DNA from: Sepioteuthis lessoniana
Taxonomy: Eukaryota; Mollusca; Cephalopoda; Myopsida; Loliginidae
Length of the DNA: 64,000 nt
NCBI GenBank assembly: GCA_963585895.1
Contig: OY757939.1
Span: forward strand, 30,523,809 to 30,587,808
Reading direction: 5' to 3'
Part shown: piece by piece, positions 11,781 through 23,831 of the stretch
How the letters are laid out: every line of letters starts with the position of its first letter
How positions within the stretch are numbered: position 1 is the first letter of the stretch
Notes under the pieces: generated by a model
Database searches by the model: none
Seen by the model: only the letters and a program-made list of their open reading frames with translations
What the model was told of the DNA's origin: nothing
Position numbers and translations under genes: made by a program

Positions 11781-11814
<34 letters not shown>
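11781..11814. repeat. GT microsatellite
   Basis: Thirty-four bp of TG dinucleotides. It produces opposite Cys-Val and His-Thr frames that are not genes. Confidence 0.95.
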
Positions 11815-11817
<3 letters not shown>

Positions 11818-11879
11818 AGCTGACTCGTTTCTTAAATAGTTTTGACCAAAACCTGTGTAGTGGAAGGGAAAATTCGTAT

Positions 11880-12340
11880 TTTGGTTTGGCGCGCAATTTA
11901 ATTCGACACTTAATTTCACCCAATCAGGATGACCTATCCTATTCATCCCGGACCTTCATTTCCGGCCAGCAAATTGGGTAAGCTGCCAAACCCACTCTCT
12001 TTGGCTGGAGAACGCCGTCCAGTGCAGACGTCACTCTAGCCGTTCTTCAATAGCAATAACAACACTCTTTAGCTGGACAACGCCGCCCAGTGCAGACGTC
12101 TCACTGCGGCTCTAGAATAGCAGCAGCAGCATGGACATACGAGGGAACCCATCTAATTTATGGATTCCTCGCAAGCAATCCCGATTGAAATAAATTAGAT
12201 GCATTCAACCTGCCTCGCACAGGCACAACTTTATGTCACCCCCAAAATTGGCTATGTCAACGCGATGCTTTTATTCCGCAAACTTCCCCCTCGCTAAACA
12301 ATAATAACCATTTCACTTAAGGCTAAAAACCCAGGACGCT
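11880..12340 (+). repeat. Dispersed repeat D copy 1, LTR-like
   Basis: Shares ordered blocks with 36409-36760: 'ttcacccaatcaggatgac', 'tatcctattcatcccggacc', 'ctaatttatggat', 'aaattagatgca' and 'ggctatgtcaacgcgatgc'. It is followed at about 12335 by 'aaaatggtgacctcgt', which could be a tRNA primer-binding site (TGG start). This would make it a 5' LTR with a deleted interior, but no matching 3' LTR was found, so the assignment is tentative. Confidence 0.4.
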
Positions 12341-12557
12341 AAAATGGTGACCTCGTAAATGAACAACAACCTTCTGATACAAAAATACAGCCTTTACAAC
12401 ACGCAGCCTTACGAACACTCAGCAGTCCTACGCGAAAGAAAAAATAGCGAAACATTGAGAAGTTTTCAATTTTCCCGCGGACCTAACTTCAAGAAGAAAG
12501 CAAGATGGTCGAAAAACACATGGAATCTTTTCTGCGAAACTCTTACCTTATCTATCA

Positions 12558-12911
12558 ACACACATTCTCACTCCACCTTACACTGGCCCTTACCGCGTGC
12601 TTTCACGCGTTGACAAACTTTTCACGCTTGACATTAGTGGCAAAAAAGAAACTGTATCTATTGACAGGGTGAAAAGAGCCTTCCTTAACACAAACACACA
12701 AGAGCCACATATTCCCCCTACGTACACACATGAACATACCCTTACACCTGTAGAAAAAAATATGATGCCAAAAGACAATTACATCACCACCACACGTAGT
12801 GGTCGACGAGTACATTGGCTAAAAAAAAACTCAGTAAAACTGTTTATATATAAAATGTACCCTTCTTTGTTTTACGGCTGCTATCTTTTTCTCTGTCGGC
12901 TTTCCGCCTAA
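12558..12911 (+). pseudogene. pol: Ty3/Gypsy integrase C-terminal (GPY/F) remnant
   Basis: The frame starting at 12558 reads 'LTPPYTGPYRVLSRVDKLF', the GPY/F module that closes many Gypsy integrases, then 'TVSIDRVKRAFL' and, after a proline-threonine stretch, 'TTTRSGRRVHWLKK', the usual polyprotein terminus. The upstream 2-3 kb of pol is absent; a short unrelated frame (12359-12613) lies directly before. The following 12905-13262 has LTR-like composition with AATAAA at 13238-13243. Confidence 0.7.
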
Positions 12912-13300
12912 GCAGCCACAGATCTATTTCCTTTCGCGAATCAATGCCCCTGCTAAGAGAGTCGGTCACTCACTGACCAATCAACTGGCAGAGCGCATTA
13001 ATTGCTTCTCTCTCTCAGGAACTATTTTCTAGTCCCCTTTGGTAGAACGGACAAAATCAGAGAGCCCTGAGCCAGCAGAAGAAACTCATCTCTCTCACAT
13101 GACTGCCACTGATTCCACTTGGAACCCTTCGCTCGCTGCTAGCTTAAAATACGCTTCCTACAAACCCAGGACCAGCATACCGACCAGCGACACAAAAGAG
13201 ACGCTTCCTCACTCTCACTTCTTTACGCCTGCTACTATAATAAACCTTTCTTTGTTGTGTTGTTAAAAAGAAGTTTCGATATTCATTTGTGTTGCCTAAA
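12905..13300 (+). other. Possible 3' LTR of the Gypsy remnant
   Basis: Directly follows the pol terminus, contains CT-rich stretches and a polyadenylation signal 'aataaacc' near 13238. No second copy is present in the window, so this is an inference from position and composition only. Confidence 0.3.
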
Positions 13301-13724
13301 ATATATAGTGTTAGAGAAATTAACCATTTCCGAAAACACTAAACCTGTAAGCAATTAATCTTTAACAACAAAACCGCTTGGGTTTAGTCATTTAACAGGC
13401 TGTATAAGCCACGAACAAGACTGCAACGAACTAACCTTTTCCCTCTTCTCTGTCATGTAACAGCTTTTACCCAGTCAACGTTCAGCTTTCGACAAAACTT
13501 TATTTCACCTTGGTATCTATATTCCTATCTTGGAATGAATATGACACATGACCTCTCGCCATCTCACTAGATGTTCATCCTGTAACCAAAATCGCCATAG
13601 ACCACTATACACACTACCACATTACATTACGAAGGAGGCGTACTAAACGTATCAGTTATTATCCCATGGAATCGGCGACTCGATTTCAACGACAATGTTG
13701 CTTACACTTCACTTTGTGCTAATT

Positions 13725-13949
13725 AATTGACTCAAGTTCAAACCTTGGACGAAGTTTTTTTATTCTATTTTACTTTGCACTAATTTCCTTGGGAAAGGCA
13801 TGAATCCATCTGTTCTCCCACCCAGTAGAAAAATAGTTGAGCAGACTGGGTTCTTTAGCAGTCTAGGAGAAGGAAAACTCTGAATTCAAACCAGTTATAA
13901 ACCACTTAAGAACTGACATCCTGCCCATTGGGGAGGGGTAGGGTAAATG
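13725..13949 (+). repeat. SINE B copy 3
   Basis: Carries the B-box-like 'aagttcaaaccttggacgaa' and the body blocks 'ccttgggaaaggcatgaatcc' (split) and 'tctaggagaaggaaaactc', ending 'gggaggggtagggtaaat'. The A-box region is poorly preserved. Confidence 0.65.
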
Positions 13950-15470
13950 CATACATGACAGAATGATGATCTTAACTGTCCACACTCACAGAATTCCCAT
14001 GGGTCCAACATTAATAAAAACTGAAAAATGTTTCTAATGTCAAATAAAATCCCCATGAACAACAAAGAAATAAGTTTGGGCCAAAAAAAGTCAAACAAAA
14101 ATTATCCCAGTTAATCTGAAAGTCAACCAATCATCATTTTCTCCTTTTTTCTTCTTTCTTTTTATGTTGACTTGTTCCAAATGACAAATCTTCAACTTAC
14201 AAAGCTTGAAGTTTGTGAAATGTTTCAAAGGAGACGTCACTAATCATATCATGCATTCAAAGAAGCACAAGATTGGGTGTGGCTTGGATTTGGAGATGAT
14301 TAAAAATCAATTAAGGGAGAAAAAGATTTCTTTTCTCACTGGCTTGTTTTAACATGCACAAACAGAAAATAAGTTGTTATTTTAGAGATTGCATACACAG
14401 ATTATTTCAAACATTTTTATCATAATGCAAAATGTTTTTGAAAAATTAGTATCATTTCATGACTCAATAACTCAAACAATTTTCAATTAAATGAGCTCAG
14501 ATTTTAACAGCATATGTACAAACACCTCAAAATTCTATGTTTGATATTTTTTTCTGTTCAAGAATTGAAATTCTAGTTTCTAGATAAGAAAAGACATTTT
14601 ACAGAAAATCTTGAGTTGTTTCTACAGCTATTAAAATCATTTGAACAAGAATTGGTCTCGTTATTAGAATGTTTTTGAATATCTTCTATCGAATAATTTA
14701 AAAATTCGTAAAGAAAGCCCTAACAGTAGTTTAGAAGAAAAAGCCTAGAATGCTACCACAGCCCCCCCCCTCTCAGAAAGGGAAAAAGGAAAAAAAAAAA
14801 AAAAAAAAAAAACCCAACAAAAACGAATTGTCCCCTTCACCCCAGTAGACCGCCCCCAAAGCTACCTAAAATATCAGTAGTAAATAAAAGTCCAAACGAA
14901 GAAGAAGCATTTGAACTCAGGAGCCAAGTGGAAGAAATATGTCAATATTGGTCAGTATGTCTTTAATTCCAATTTAAAATGCTGAATTTTACAAAATGTT
15001 ATGCTGTATTTTGTTTGTGAAATAATGCTTAAACTATGCGTTTTAAATGTAAAGGCACGCTTACTCTACTATAAAGCCAATTTGATATTAAGCCTATCCA
15101 CATGTCAGCGAACAAGGCAGAATGTTTTTTAATATCTTCTATCGAATAATTTAAAAATTCGTAAAGAAAGCCCTAACAGTAGTTTAGAAGAAAAAGCCTA
15201 GAACGCCTAATGCTACCACAGAGCTCTATAATTCCTGAAGCCTGCTAGGTCCCCAACTGTAGGAAGGAAAAAAAAAAAAAAAAATGAAAAACCCAGGAAA
15301 AGTCCCAATACAGCAAAAAAGTATAAGTCAGTACTAGTGAAAGTCATAAGAAAGTACCTTAATGTTGGACTTTAACTAAGTTAAAACTTAAAACAAATCC
15401 CCCCCCTTTTATTTTTCTTCCTTTTTTTTTTATATGTACACATGGGAAGCAGCATGATGTACGTTAAGGT
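13950..15470. other. Non-coding stretch with a 95-bp direct repeat
   Basis: No recognisable gene. It contains two near-identical direct copies (14667-14762 and 15119-15225) of a block with 'atcttctatcgaataattta' and 'ccctaacagtagtttag', separated by about 360 bp, plus A-tracts at 14791 and 15269 and a C-run at 14762. The duplication may be terminal repeats of an unknown element or a local duplication. Confidence 0.6.
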
Positions 15471-15635
15471 ATTTGAATAAACCAATGGACGACCAAACTC
15501 AATACCCAAATAGGTCCTGGACGTGAGTTTGACGACTTTTCGCCCAGGATCGACAGTTCGATCGGGGAACTACTGCTGCTCCTCTATAAGAGTGGCTTCT
15601 ATAGAAGAGAATAAAACAGCCATCGAAAGATAACC

Positions 15636-17111
15636 ATGACCCACACTCAAACCACTTACACAAACCGCATCGCTCTTCGCGCGGGTAAAAAAGGGGCGCG
15701 TCCTGCTGAGGTTGGAGCCCTGGCCTCGGTGTTCGAAAAATCAGCTACAGAGCTCAAACAATCAAAACTACTAAAATGCAAGCAAACACTACAAATAGCC
15801 ACATTTAACGTAAGAACCTTAAATAGAATAGGACAACTCCCAGAGCTAATCGCATCGGCCGAAGAACATAAAATAGACATAATATGCATACAAGAACACA
15901 GATACACGCACACAGAAGATATCAAATATCACGAAACTGGCAATGGATGGTCGCTCGCCACTGTATCCGCATGGAAAAACTCTGTCAACGCCGCAGTGGG
16001 AGGGGTAGGATTGCTTATAGGACCTAGAGCACTAAAAACGCTTAATAGCATAGAGAAAATACAACCTAGAATGATGGTAGCTACATTTAACGGAAACCCC
16101 AGAGCAACAATCGTCTCATGCTACAGCCCCACCAATGTTAGTGAAGAAAATGAAATAGTCACCTTCTACGATGAGTTATCCTCATTAGTGCGTAGCATCC
16201 CGAAACACAACATGTTAGTCATTGGCGGAGACATGAATGCACAAATCGGGAAAAACGGAAACAACAAATACAGCCTCCACAACACGTCAAATAGAAATGG
16301 GCAACATCTAACAGATTTCATGATAGAAAATAGATTAGCATGCCTCAATACAAACTACCAAAAAAGAGAGGGCAAACTATGGACATACACGTACGCAAAC
16401 AATACTAAAGCTCAGATAGACTACGTCCTTATAAACAAGAAATGGAAGAATAGTGCATTGAATTGCGAGGCATACTCCTCTTTTGAGGGTGTGTCCACCG
16501 ATCACCGAATAGTCACAGCGAAAATACGGTTAAGCCTACGAAAAAACGACAAACGAACAGCGACCACCAAACACTATAACTGGGCCCTATTAAACAACAA
16601 AGATGTCAGAGATAAATACGTATTAGAATTAAGAAACAGATTCGAAACACTACAAGAAAAGACAGAAAAAAGTACACCAAACGACGAATACGAAAATTTC
16701 GTCAATGCACACCTTGAGGCAGCAGCAAAATACATTCCAACAAAAATTAAAACTAAATATAGAGTCCCATGGGAAACTTTAGCGGTGAGAGAAAAACGTG
16801 CACTAGTGAAAACAGCCTCCAAAAACTATCGAAAAAACCCAACAAACACAAATGCCTTAAAACTAAAAACAGCACAATATCAATTAGCAGGCATATATAT
16901 CAAGGAACAGACAGAATACATTCAAAATCAGATAGATAAGATTAGAGACTCGGTGGAAGATAGACAATCTAGAATAGCCTGGCAAACAATAAACGAAGTG
17001 AGCAGAAGAAAGAACACAACCAAAGCAAAACTTAAAGCAGCAAACCAACAAGAAAGAATAAAACTGTGGAAACAGCACTTCGAAAACTTACTTGGAAACC
17101 CACCAAAATAA
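15636..17111 (+). CDS. RTE endonuclease (APE-type) half of the polyprotein
   Basis: 491 codons. The apurinic-like endonuclease domain nicks target DNA for target-primed reverse transcription. Motifs in order: 'ATFNVRTLN' (residue ~55), 'QEHRY' (~86), 'GGDMNAQIG' (~197), 'IDYVLI' (~263) and 'STDHRIVTAKIRL' (~286), that is, the Asn, Glu, Asp/Asn and Asp-His positions of the fold are all present. Residues 300-480 are a Lys/Arg/Asn-rich linker. The frame closes with TAA at 17109-17111, while the following RT domain is in another frame; the overlap ('LGNPPK' against 'KPTKITHEP') indicates loss of one or a few bases near 17105 from a single ancestral ORF. ATG at 15636 is the first in frame after the leader. 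Confidence 0.9.
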   Translation: MTHTQTTYTNRIALRAGKKGARPAEVGALASVFEKSATELKQSKLLKCKQTLQIATFNVRTLNRIGQLPELIASAEEHKIDIICIQEHRYTHTEDIKYHETGNGWSLATVSAWKNSVNAAVGGVGLLIGPRALKTLNSIEKIQPRMMVATFNGNPRATIVSCYSPTNVSEENEIVTFYDELSSLVRSIPKHNMLVIGGDMNAQIGKNGNNKYSLHNTSNRNGQHLTDFMIENRLACLNTNYQKREGKLWTYTYANNTKAQIDYVLINKKWKNSALNCEAYSSFEGVSTDHRIVTAKIRLSLRKNDKRTATTKHYNWALLNNKDVRDKYVLELRNRFETLQEKTEKSTPNDEYENFVNAHLEAAAKYIPTKIKTKYRVPWETLAVREKRALVKTASKNYRKNPTNTNALKLKTAQYQLAGIYIKEQTEYIQNQIDKIRDSVEDRQSRIAWQTINEVSRRKNTTKAKLKAANQQERIKLWKQHFENLLGNPPK

Positions 17112-18664
17112 CGCATGAACCAATCACCAGAATAATTAGCAAACAATTAGACATTAAACTTGGACCGTTCACACAAGAAGAACTCGACTCGGTTCTCAGA
17201 AAAATTAAAAATAGGAAAGCTGCAGGACTGGACGAAATTCCCCCGGAAGTATGGAAGACCAGACAATTCGACGACATACTGCTCCGACACTGCAACGCAG
17301 TATACAATCAAAATCCGATAGATAGATGGACGAAGGGATGCATACTCCCCTTCCCTAAAAAGGGGAACCTCGGATTAGCCAAAAACTACCGAGGCATAAC
17401 ACTTACATCCATAGCTGCCAAAATCTACAATGCCCTACTACGAAACCGAATAGAACCCAAAATCGACAACATACTTAGAAAAAACCAAAATGGCTTCCGA
17501 AGAAATAGATCTACGACCTCACAAATATTAACCATCCGCAGAATCCTTGAAGGTGTACGGGCAAAGAACCTACAAGCGACATTAATATTTGTCGACTTTA
17601 CCAAGGCTTTCGACTCCATTCACAAAGGAAAGATGGAACAAATCCTACTAGCGTACGGCATACCTAAAGAAACCGTAGCGGCAATAACGATTCTCTATAG
17701 AAACACTAAAGTAAAAGTACGATCACCAGATGGAGACACAGAATACTTTGACATTGTAGCAGGAGTACTACAAGGGGACACGCTGGCCCCGTATCTCTTT
17801 ATCATTTGTCTAGACTACGTACTTAGAACATCGATTGACAAAATCAAAGAGAATGGCTTCGAACTGACGAAGAAAAGAAGCAGAAGATACCCCGCAACAA
17901 CAATTACCAACGCCGACTACGCCGATGACATAGCGATACTGGCAAATACACCTGACCAAGCCGAAACACTTCTGCATAGTTTGGAACGAGCAGCAGCAAG
18001 CATAGGCCTCCATGTTAATGCACACAAAACGGAATATATGTGCTATAACCAAACGGGGGACATCTCCACTCTAGAAGGAACCCCTCTTAAACTAGTAGAC
18101 AAATTCACGTACCTAGGAAGCAGCGTCGAATCAACCGAAAAGGACATCGAAACGAGGTTAACGAAAGCATGGACAGCTATCAATAGGCTATCGACTATAT
18201 GGAAATCAGACCTAACCGATAAAATGAAACGCAGTTTCTTCCAGGCAGCGGTCACATCGATACTGCTATATGGATGCACTACATGGACGCTAACAAAACG
18301 GCTGGAGAAGAAACTAGATGGCAATTACACAAGAATGCTGCGTGCAATCCTGAACAAGTCCTGGCAGCAACACCCCACAAGACACCAACTGTACGGCCAC
18401 CTGCCCCCTATCACGAAAACTATTCAAGTTAGGCGAACCAGACATGCAGGACATTGCTGGAGAAGCAGAGATGAACTCATAAGAGATGTACTCTTATGGA
18501 TCCCCACACACGGCCGCGCAAAAGCAGGACGACCAGCACGAACGTACATTCAGCAGCTATGTGAGGATACAGGTTGTTGTCCTGAAGACCTACCTAGGGC
18601 GATGAACGATAGGGAGGAGTGGCGAGAGAGGGTCAGGGATATCCGTGCTGCCAGCACGATATGA
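17066..18664 (+). CDS. RTE reverse transcriptase half of the polyprotein
   Basis: Reads 532 codons from an internal ATG, but the true domain starts about 13 residues in, where homology with the endonuclease frame's continuation resumes. It copies the element's RNA at the nicked target. Visible RT motifs: 'RKAAGLDEIPPEVWK' (~50), 'KNYRGITLTSIAAKI' (~104), 'NGFRRNRSTTSQILTIRRIL', 'FVDFTKAFDSI' (~174; first catalytic Asp), 'GVLQGDTLAPYLF' (~230), 'DYADDIAIL' with YADD at 17918-17929 (residues 285-288), and 'FTYLGSSV'. The C terminus ('RRTRHAGHCWRS', 'GRAKAGRPARTYIQQLC') is the conserved tail of this RTE group. No frameshift or stop within the domain. Confidence 0.92.
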   Translation: METALRKLTWKPTKITHEPITRIISKQLDIKLGPFTQEELDSVLRKIKNRKAAGLDEIPPEVWKTRQFDDILLRHCNAVYNQNPIDRWTKGCILPFPKKGNLGLAKNYRGITLTSIAAKIYNALLRNRIEPKIDNILRKNQNGFRRNRSTTSQILTIRRILEGVRAKNLQATLIFVDFTKAFDSIHKGKMEQILLAYGIPKETVAAITILYRNTKVKVRSPDGDTEYFDIVAGVLQGDTLAPYLFIICLDYVLRTSIDKIKENGFELTKKRSRRYPATTITNADYADDIAILANTPDQAETLLHSLERAAASIGLHVNAHKTEYMCYNQTGDISTLEGTPLKLVDKFTYLGSSVESTEKDIETRLTKAWTAINRLSTIWKSDLTDKMKRSFFQAAVTSILLYGCTTWTLTKRLEKKLDGNYTRMLRAILNKSWQQHPTRHQLYGHLPPITKTIQVRRTRHAGHCWRSRDELIRDVLLWIPTHGRAKAGRPARTYIQQLCEDTGCCPEDLPRAMNDREEWRERVRDIRAASTI

Positions 18665-18678
18665 TGATGATGATGATT

Positions 18679-19174
18679 AGATCATGAAATGATATCAATT
18701 TTTCTGAAACATTTCAGTATATTCAAGTTGTAGAAATATATACAACACACTAATTAATCGTAAATTCTAAAGATTACATAAATTTAAACTCACATTCTGA
18801 GATAAATGATCAAATTCTATTTCAAAAATTAATATAAAAAAGAAAAAGATAATTCAGATCTTAAAATTTTTGTGAAGTACCTCATTTTTGTAGAAAAAAA
18901 TCATTTAGTGTTTTGATTTACAATAAGGCTATCAGTGTTGGTTCACAGGAAGGTCTAGTTTGATAAGAATTCTCTCACAGCTAAGAATAATCAGAAAAGG
19001 TAACAATAAAACAAAGAAAGAAAAAAAGTTTTTTTTAAATATAAGATTGAAAATGTATAATGAAACAATTAATCATTTTCAAACTTGTTTTTCTAATCAA
19101 TTTTTAATTGGTTATTTTTAAAGTAAAATATTTTTTTGGCTAGTTTCACTGATGTAGAATTTTACAGCAATACC

Positions 19175-19209
<35 letters not shown>

Positions 19210-19287
19210 TCACACAGACGCATTTATATACAATACTTCTAATCATTTGAACAAATAGAATTTTCACTTTTCAATTGATATGTAGCA
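18679..19287. other. AT-rich non-coding stretch
   Basis: No gene recognised. Contains a TA microsatellite at about 19179-19207; otherwise A/T homopolymer-rich sequence. Confidence 0.7.
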
Positions 19288-19492
19288 GTCCAAAAGTAAG
19301 TACACTTATATCTATTTATACAATTTTTTTGTTATGGTGTTTCAATGCTGTAGGGTTTAGCAATAAATAATACCTAATATGTTTTGATTGTATAATGTTC
19401 CGCTTGACATAAAATCCTGGTATATTTGATTTAAAAGAAAATTGACTTTTTATACAAAAAATTGGCAAAGGTGTACTTATTTATGGGCAATA
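19288..19492. mobile_element. MITE-like repeat E copy 1
   Basis: About 205 bp with imperfect inverted ends: left 'ccaaaagtaagtacac' and right 'gtgtacttatttatgggc' (reverse complement 'gcccataaataagtacac'), flanked by TA. The interior shares 'ttagcaataaataatacct' and 'aagaaaattgactttttata' with 50925-51080. The ends resemble Tc1/mariner-type termini, so a non-autonomous member is plausible. It has no coding capacity. Confidence 0.55.
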
Positions 19493-19716
19493 AGTAAGTA
19501 AAGTTGGTTAGCTACCACACTGAAGTGTAGAGGAGGGCACTACTCCATTCCCTGGATTGCTCCACTCTACCCTTGATCCTTACCTTATAATGCTGAGTGT
19601 TAAGCAAGGCGGAATCAAGTACCATTTTCAGAGTCTTTGATATGACTCAGCCTGGGATTCAACCCCAGTTTCCTGGACCATTGGTGAACACTCTACTTAT
19701 TAGGCCAATGGCCCGG
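19493..19716 (-). repeat. SINE A copy 3 with 13-bp target duplication
   Basis: Minus-strand SINE A flanked by perfect 13-bp duplications 'tttatgggcaata' at 19480-19492 and 19717-19729. The duplicated site is the right end of MITE E, so this SINE inserted after the MITE. The SINE's 3' tail (left side) is 'agtaagta', its tRNA-like head lies at the right ('ggcctaataagtagag' on the minus strand). Confidence 0.88.
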
Positions 19717-19870
19717 TTTATGGGCAATACTATATCTAAAAAATCGGTTATTATAATTGTTTTCATTTCTGACAAAATAAAAGGGAATTAAACAGTTTAA
19801 ATTTTACTTTTCATTTGATATTCATCGAATAGGAAATACATAACAACTCAGTTTTTGATGTTTTATAAAT

Positions 19871-20051
19871 ACAGTGTAGACCTGGGAGTGATAGCAGTGA
19901 AAGAGTACTCCGCTTTCCTCAAAGTTCCATTATTACTGAAGCGTCACTATCAATTTGTTTAATCTCACATCCAGGATACTCGGGGAGGGTGGGGTCTTAC
20001 TCCTCTGCAGAAATGCAGTCAATGAATTCTATAGCCCCAGCTGACTGGGCT
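19871..20051 (+). repeat. Repeat C copy 4, 3' part
   Basis: Contains only the body and end of repeat C: 'tagacctgggagtgatag', 'tttaatctcacatccaggat', 'ccccagctgactgggct'. The head and unit array are missing. Confidence 0.65.
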
Positions 20052-20431
20052 GCAAAGACATTAGTCAATTGGAGCTGCCATTACCACTTGCATAATTTCA
20101 CTTGCACCACACAGATGATAGTTTAAAATGCTGCACCCTATATATATATATATCATGGCAAGAATATGAATTAGTCAAGATTTAATATGATTTATGCCCC
20201 CTTTGATGATTAGATTATTGGAACCAATAAATGATCAAGATAGATGCCACTGCTGACTAATTTGCATATCAATTGTGGTGTTCAGCCACTGACCAATAAT
20301 AATTGAATTGAAGTTAAAACTATTGTTATATTAATTTCACAATTTAAACTGAGAATGATTTAGTTTATTATGTTGGTATGTGTGAGACCATTTTTTTTTA
20401 ATTAGAGGATTGGAAATTCTAACATATATTA

Positions 20432-21175
20432 CCCCTGGCAAAAATTATGGAATTAGCACACTTAGTTTTTTTTTTAACAGGAAATAAACAAATAACAAAT
20501 AAAACACAAAACATTTTTTATTTACCTGGTGAACATTCTGGCTCTATAAAATATTTCCAAAACTAGATTGAATTATTCAAATTAATTATATAATTTTCTC
20601 CAAATCAGAAGCAAATATTATGGAATAACCCTATGTTGAGGAAAAGAATTATGCAATGATCTTGTATTCCCCAAACAAATACCAGCTGAATCTATAGTTA
20701 AAAGACAGTTCTTATAGACCTCAACAAGTGGTTGGGAATACTTAATTAAAAGGAAACATGGCTTCAACCAATGAACTGTTAATTGAAACAATGAAAAAGA
20801 TTATAAAACTTCATCAAGAAGTGGAGTGTTGCAAAAGATAGAGGTTATTTCCCATCTACTGTGTCTAAAATTTGGTGCAACCATAAAAGAAATGGGGTGC
20901 ACTTAAAAAAGGAAAACATAATGCAAGACCACAAAAGATAATAGAATGTCAGGATAGAAAACTCAAAGCAATATGTTTTGAAAATAGAAAATGTCGAACA
21001 AGACAAATGAAAAACAAATAGGTCGAAATAGAAGTTAATGCTTATGACAGAACTGTCAGAAATCAGTTGAATGAAATGGCATTTACATTGAGAAAAAAGA
21101 AAACCAGCATGAACGCACAAATAAATACAAAAATTATGACAATGTATCTATATAACACAGCAAAAACAATGTACC
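20432..21175 (+). pseudogene. Tc1-like DNA transposon remnant
   Basis: Begins with an inverted-terminal-repeat-like 'ccctggcaaaaattatgg' preceded by TA-rich sequence. A decayed transposase N terminus starts with ATG at 20758 and in shifting frames gives 'RGYFPSTVSKIWCNHKRNG', 'KHNARPQKI', 'DRKLKAICFENRKCRTRQMK' and 'YDRTVRNQLNEM', the paired helix-turn-helix DNA-binding region of Tc1 transposases. Several stops interrupt it and the catalytic DDE domain and right terminal repeat are absent. Not functional. Confidence 0.75.
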
Positions 21176-21378
21176 TATATAATACAGCAAAAACAGAATA
21201 TATTGAGAATAAAGCAATTTCCAGTCCAGGTGGCATCTGAATGATACTTTTGTCTGTTCACTGTAAACAATTTTAATTATTCTAATTCTTGAGATAACTG
21301 AGATAATTATGGAGACTAATTAGAATCCTTCCCTCTTTCCTAAATAGAAGTATCAATATAATCATGGATGAGTATTAT

Positions 21379-22483
<1,105 letters not shown>

Positions 22484-22496
22484 GGTTATATATATA

Positions 22497-22743
22497 GTAA
22501 GTTAAGTTGGCAATTGTAGTTAAGGGCGATCTGAAGGCTCCCTTTTGAATAGCTACTACACTGAGGTGTAGAGGAGGGCGCTACTCCTTTCCCTGGATTG
22601 CTCCACTTTACCCTTGATCCATACCTTATAATATTGAGTATTAAGCAAGGAGGCATCAAGTACAATTTTGGTATGACGACCTGGGATTGAACCTCAGTCC
22701 CCCGGGCCATTGGCAAGCACTCAACCAATTAGGCCAATGGGCT
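22497..22743 (-). repeat. SINE A copy 4 with 13-bp target duplication
   Basis: Minus-strand SINE A bounded by 'ggttatatatata' at 22484-22496 and 22744-22756. The site is partly a TA run, so the duplication is less decisive than at 19.5 kb. The tRNA-like head is well kept on the minus strand: 'ggcctaattggttgagtg' and 'gaggttcaatcccagg'. Confidence 0.85.
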
Positions 22744-23047
22744 GGTTATATATATAAAACAATAGAGTTGCTTGTATATATCATGTATGGACTAGCCCTT
22801 CTGCCTAAGATCAGAGAGCAGTATCCCTGGGCTTTGTGAAAAGTGTTACCGAGTATATATTTTCTGATGATACTGCTCTTGTACTTCACAGTGGGAGATC
22901 CCTGTAGCATATAACATTTTGTTTTCTACTGGCTGCCCAGTCTGCCTAAATAAGAAAGAGAAAAAAAAAGGAAGAAGGAAAAATTGTGCTGCCTCAGCTC
23001 CAATCTGGATCTTCCATCTACTGCAACTACCTATCCCACATTGGTCA

Positions 23048-23211
23048 TATTAAGCATGCAAGTTATCTCCCCTGATACTCTCGATAAGAGAAGGAGTTAT
23101 TCGGCGACCGGAAGTAAACAGACGGCCATATTGGTTTATGTGAGAGTGTAAGAAGACGGGTGTAATAAAAGCGTCTCCGTAAGTTAAAGTCTGAGTTCTT
23201 TGTTTTTAACA
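23048..23211 (+). repeat. 5' LTR of the Copia-like element
   Basis: Begins TATTAAGC (the 3' LTR begins TGTTAAGC) and ends TTTTTAACA. Identical in order to 25482-25652 apart from a 7-bp indel and scattered substitutions. It contains the polyadenylation-like 'gtaataaaagcg' at about 23162. Confidence 0.9.
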
Positions 23212-23235
23212 ATGGTAGCAAAGCTAAAAGACACT

Positions 23236-23831
23236 ATGGCTTCTAAGTATTTTCCCCCACCCACATTGCCTAAGGATAAATACAGTACATGGAAAAGAGA
23301 AATGAAAATATGGGAGCTCGTGACTTCACTGGATAAAACAAAAAGATCCCTCAAGGTGTTTTTGTCATTGGAAGGAACAGCCAGAGAAGCTATTTTGGAA
23401 TTAGATACTGCAGTCCTTAATTCTGAGGATGGAATGAAAAAGTTATATGAAAAACTGATACACCTTTTTTGGAAGATGTAAACCAGTCTGCCTTTCGAGC
23501 ATACGAAATATTTGAAAATTATCAGAGACCACCTGGGACGTCATTAGAAGATTTTCTAATTGAATTTGGCCGACATGTCGCCAAATTAAAAGACTTTTAC
23601 ATTCTTTTACCAGAACCCGTACTCACCTTCAGAGCACTAAAGAGTTCCAATATCACCCCGGATAACGAAAAATTGGTCAAAGCTACTTTCAGGGAGTTAA
23701 CGCTATCTTCCATGTCAGAACAGTTGCGGAAGATGATGCATGGACATTATTCTAGCGATTCATCACCCAGTACTCCACCTGTCGTGGTAAAAAACGAAAT
23801 GGATATTGTTAACTATGCAGAAAATTACTAA
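23236..23831 (+). pseudogene. gag: Copia-like gag, one frameshift
   Basis: Starts most plausibly at ATG 23236 ('MASKYFPPPTLPKDKYSTWK'), because the upstream in-frame ATG at 23212 overlaps the LTR end and primer site. The first frame runs to 23481; the second (23469-23831) continues with 'AYEIFENYQRPPGTSLEDFL' and 'EFGRHVAKLKD'. Together they give about 190 residues of a Copia-type gag helical domain that packages element RNA. The frame break near 23470 disables it. The C-terminal zinc knuckle is not visible. Confidence 0.75.

Larger units (their letters stand above)
15475..18678 (+). mobile_element. Near full-length RTE-type non-LTR retrotransposon
   Basis: Contains a leader (about 15475-15635), an endonuclease frame, a reverse transcriptase frame and a (TGA)n tail at 18661-18678. 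There are no LTRs. Five other partial copies occur in the window (7.9, 31.0, 35.1, 48.1-50.2 kb), which makes this a convenient reference sequence. Its coding regions show only one frame break, so insertion is likely recent compared with its neighbours. The left boundary is uncertain because I see no clear target duplication. Confidence 0.85.
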
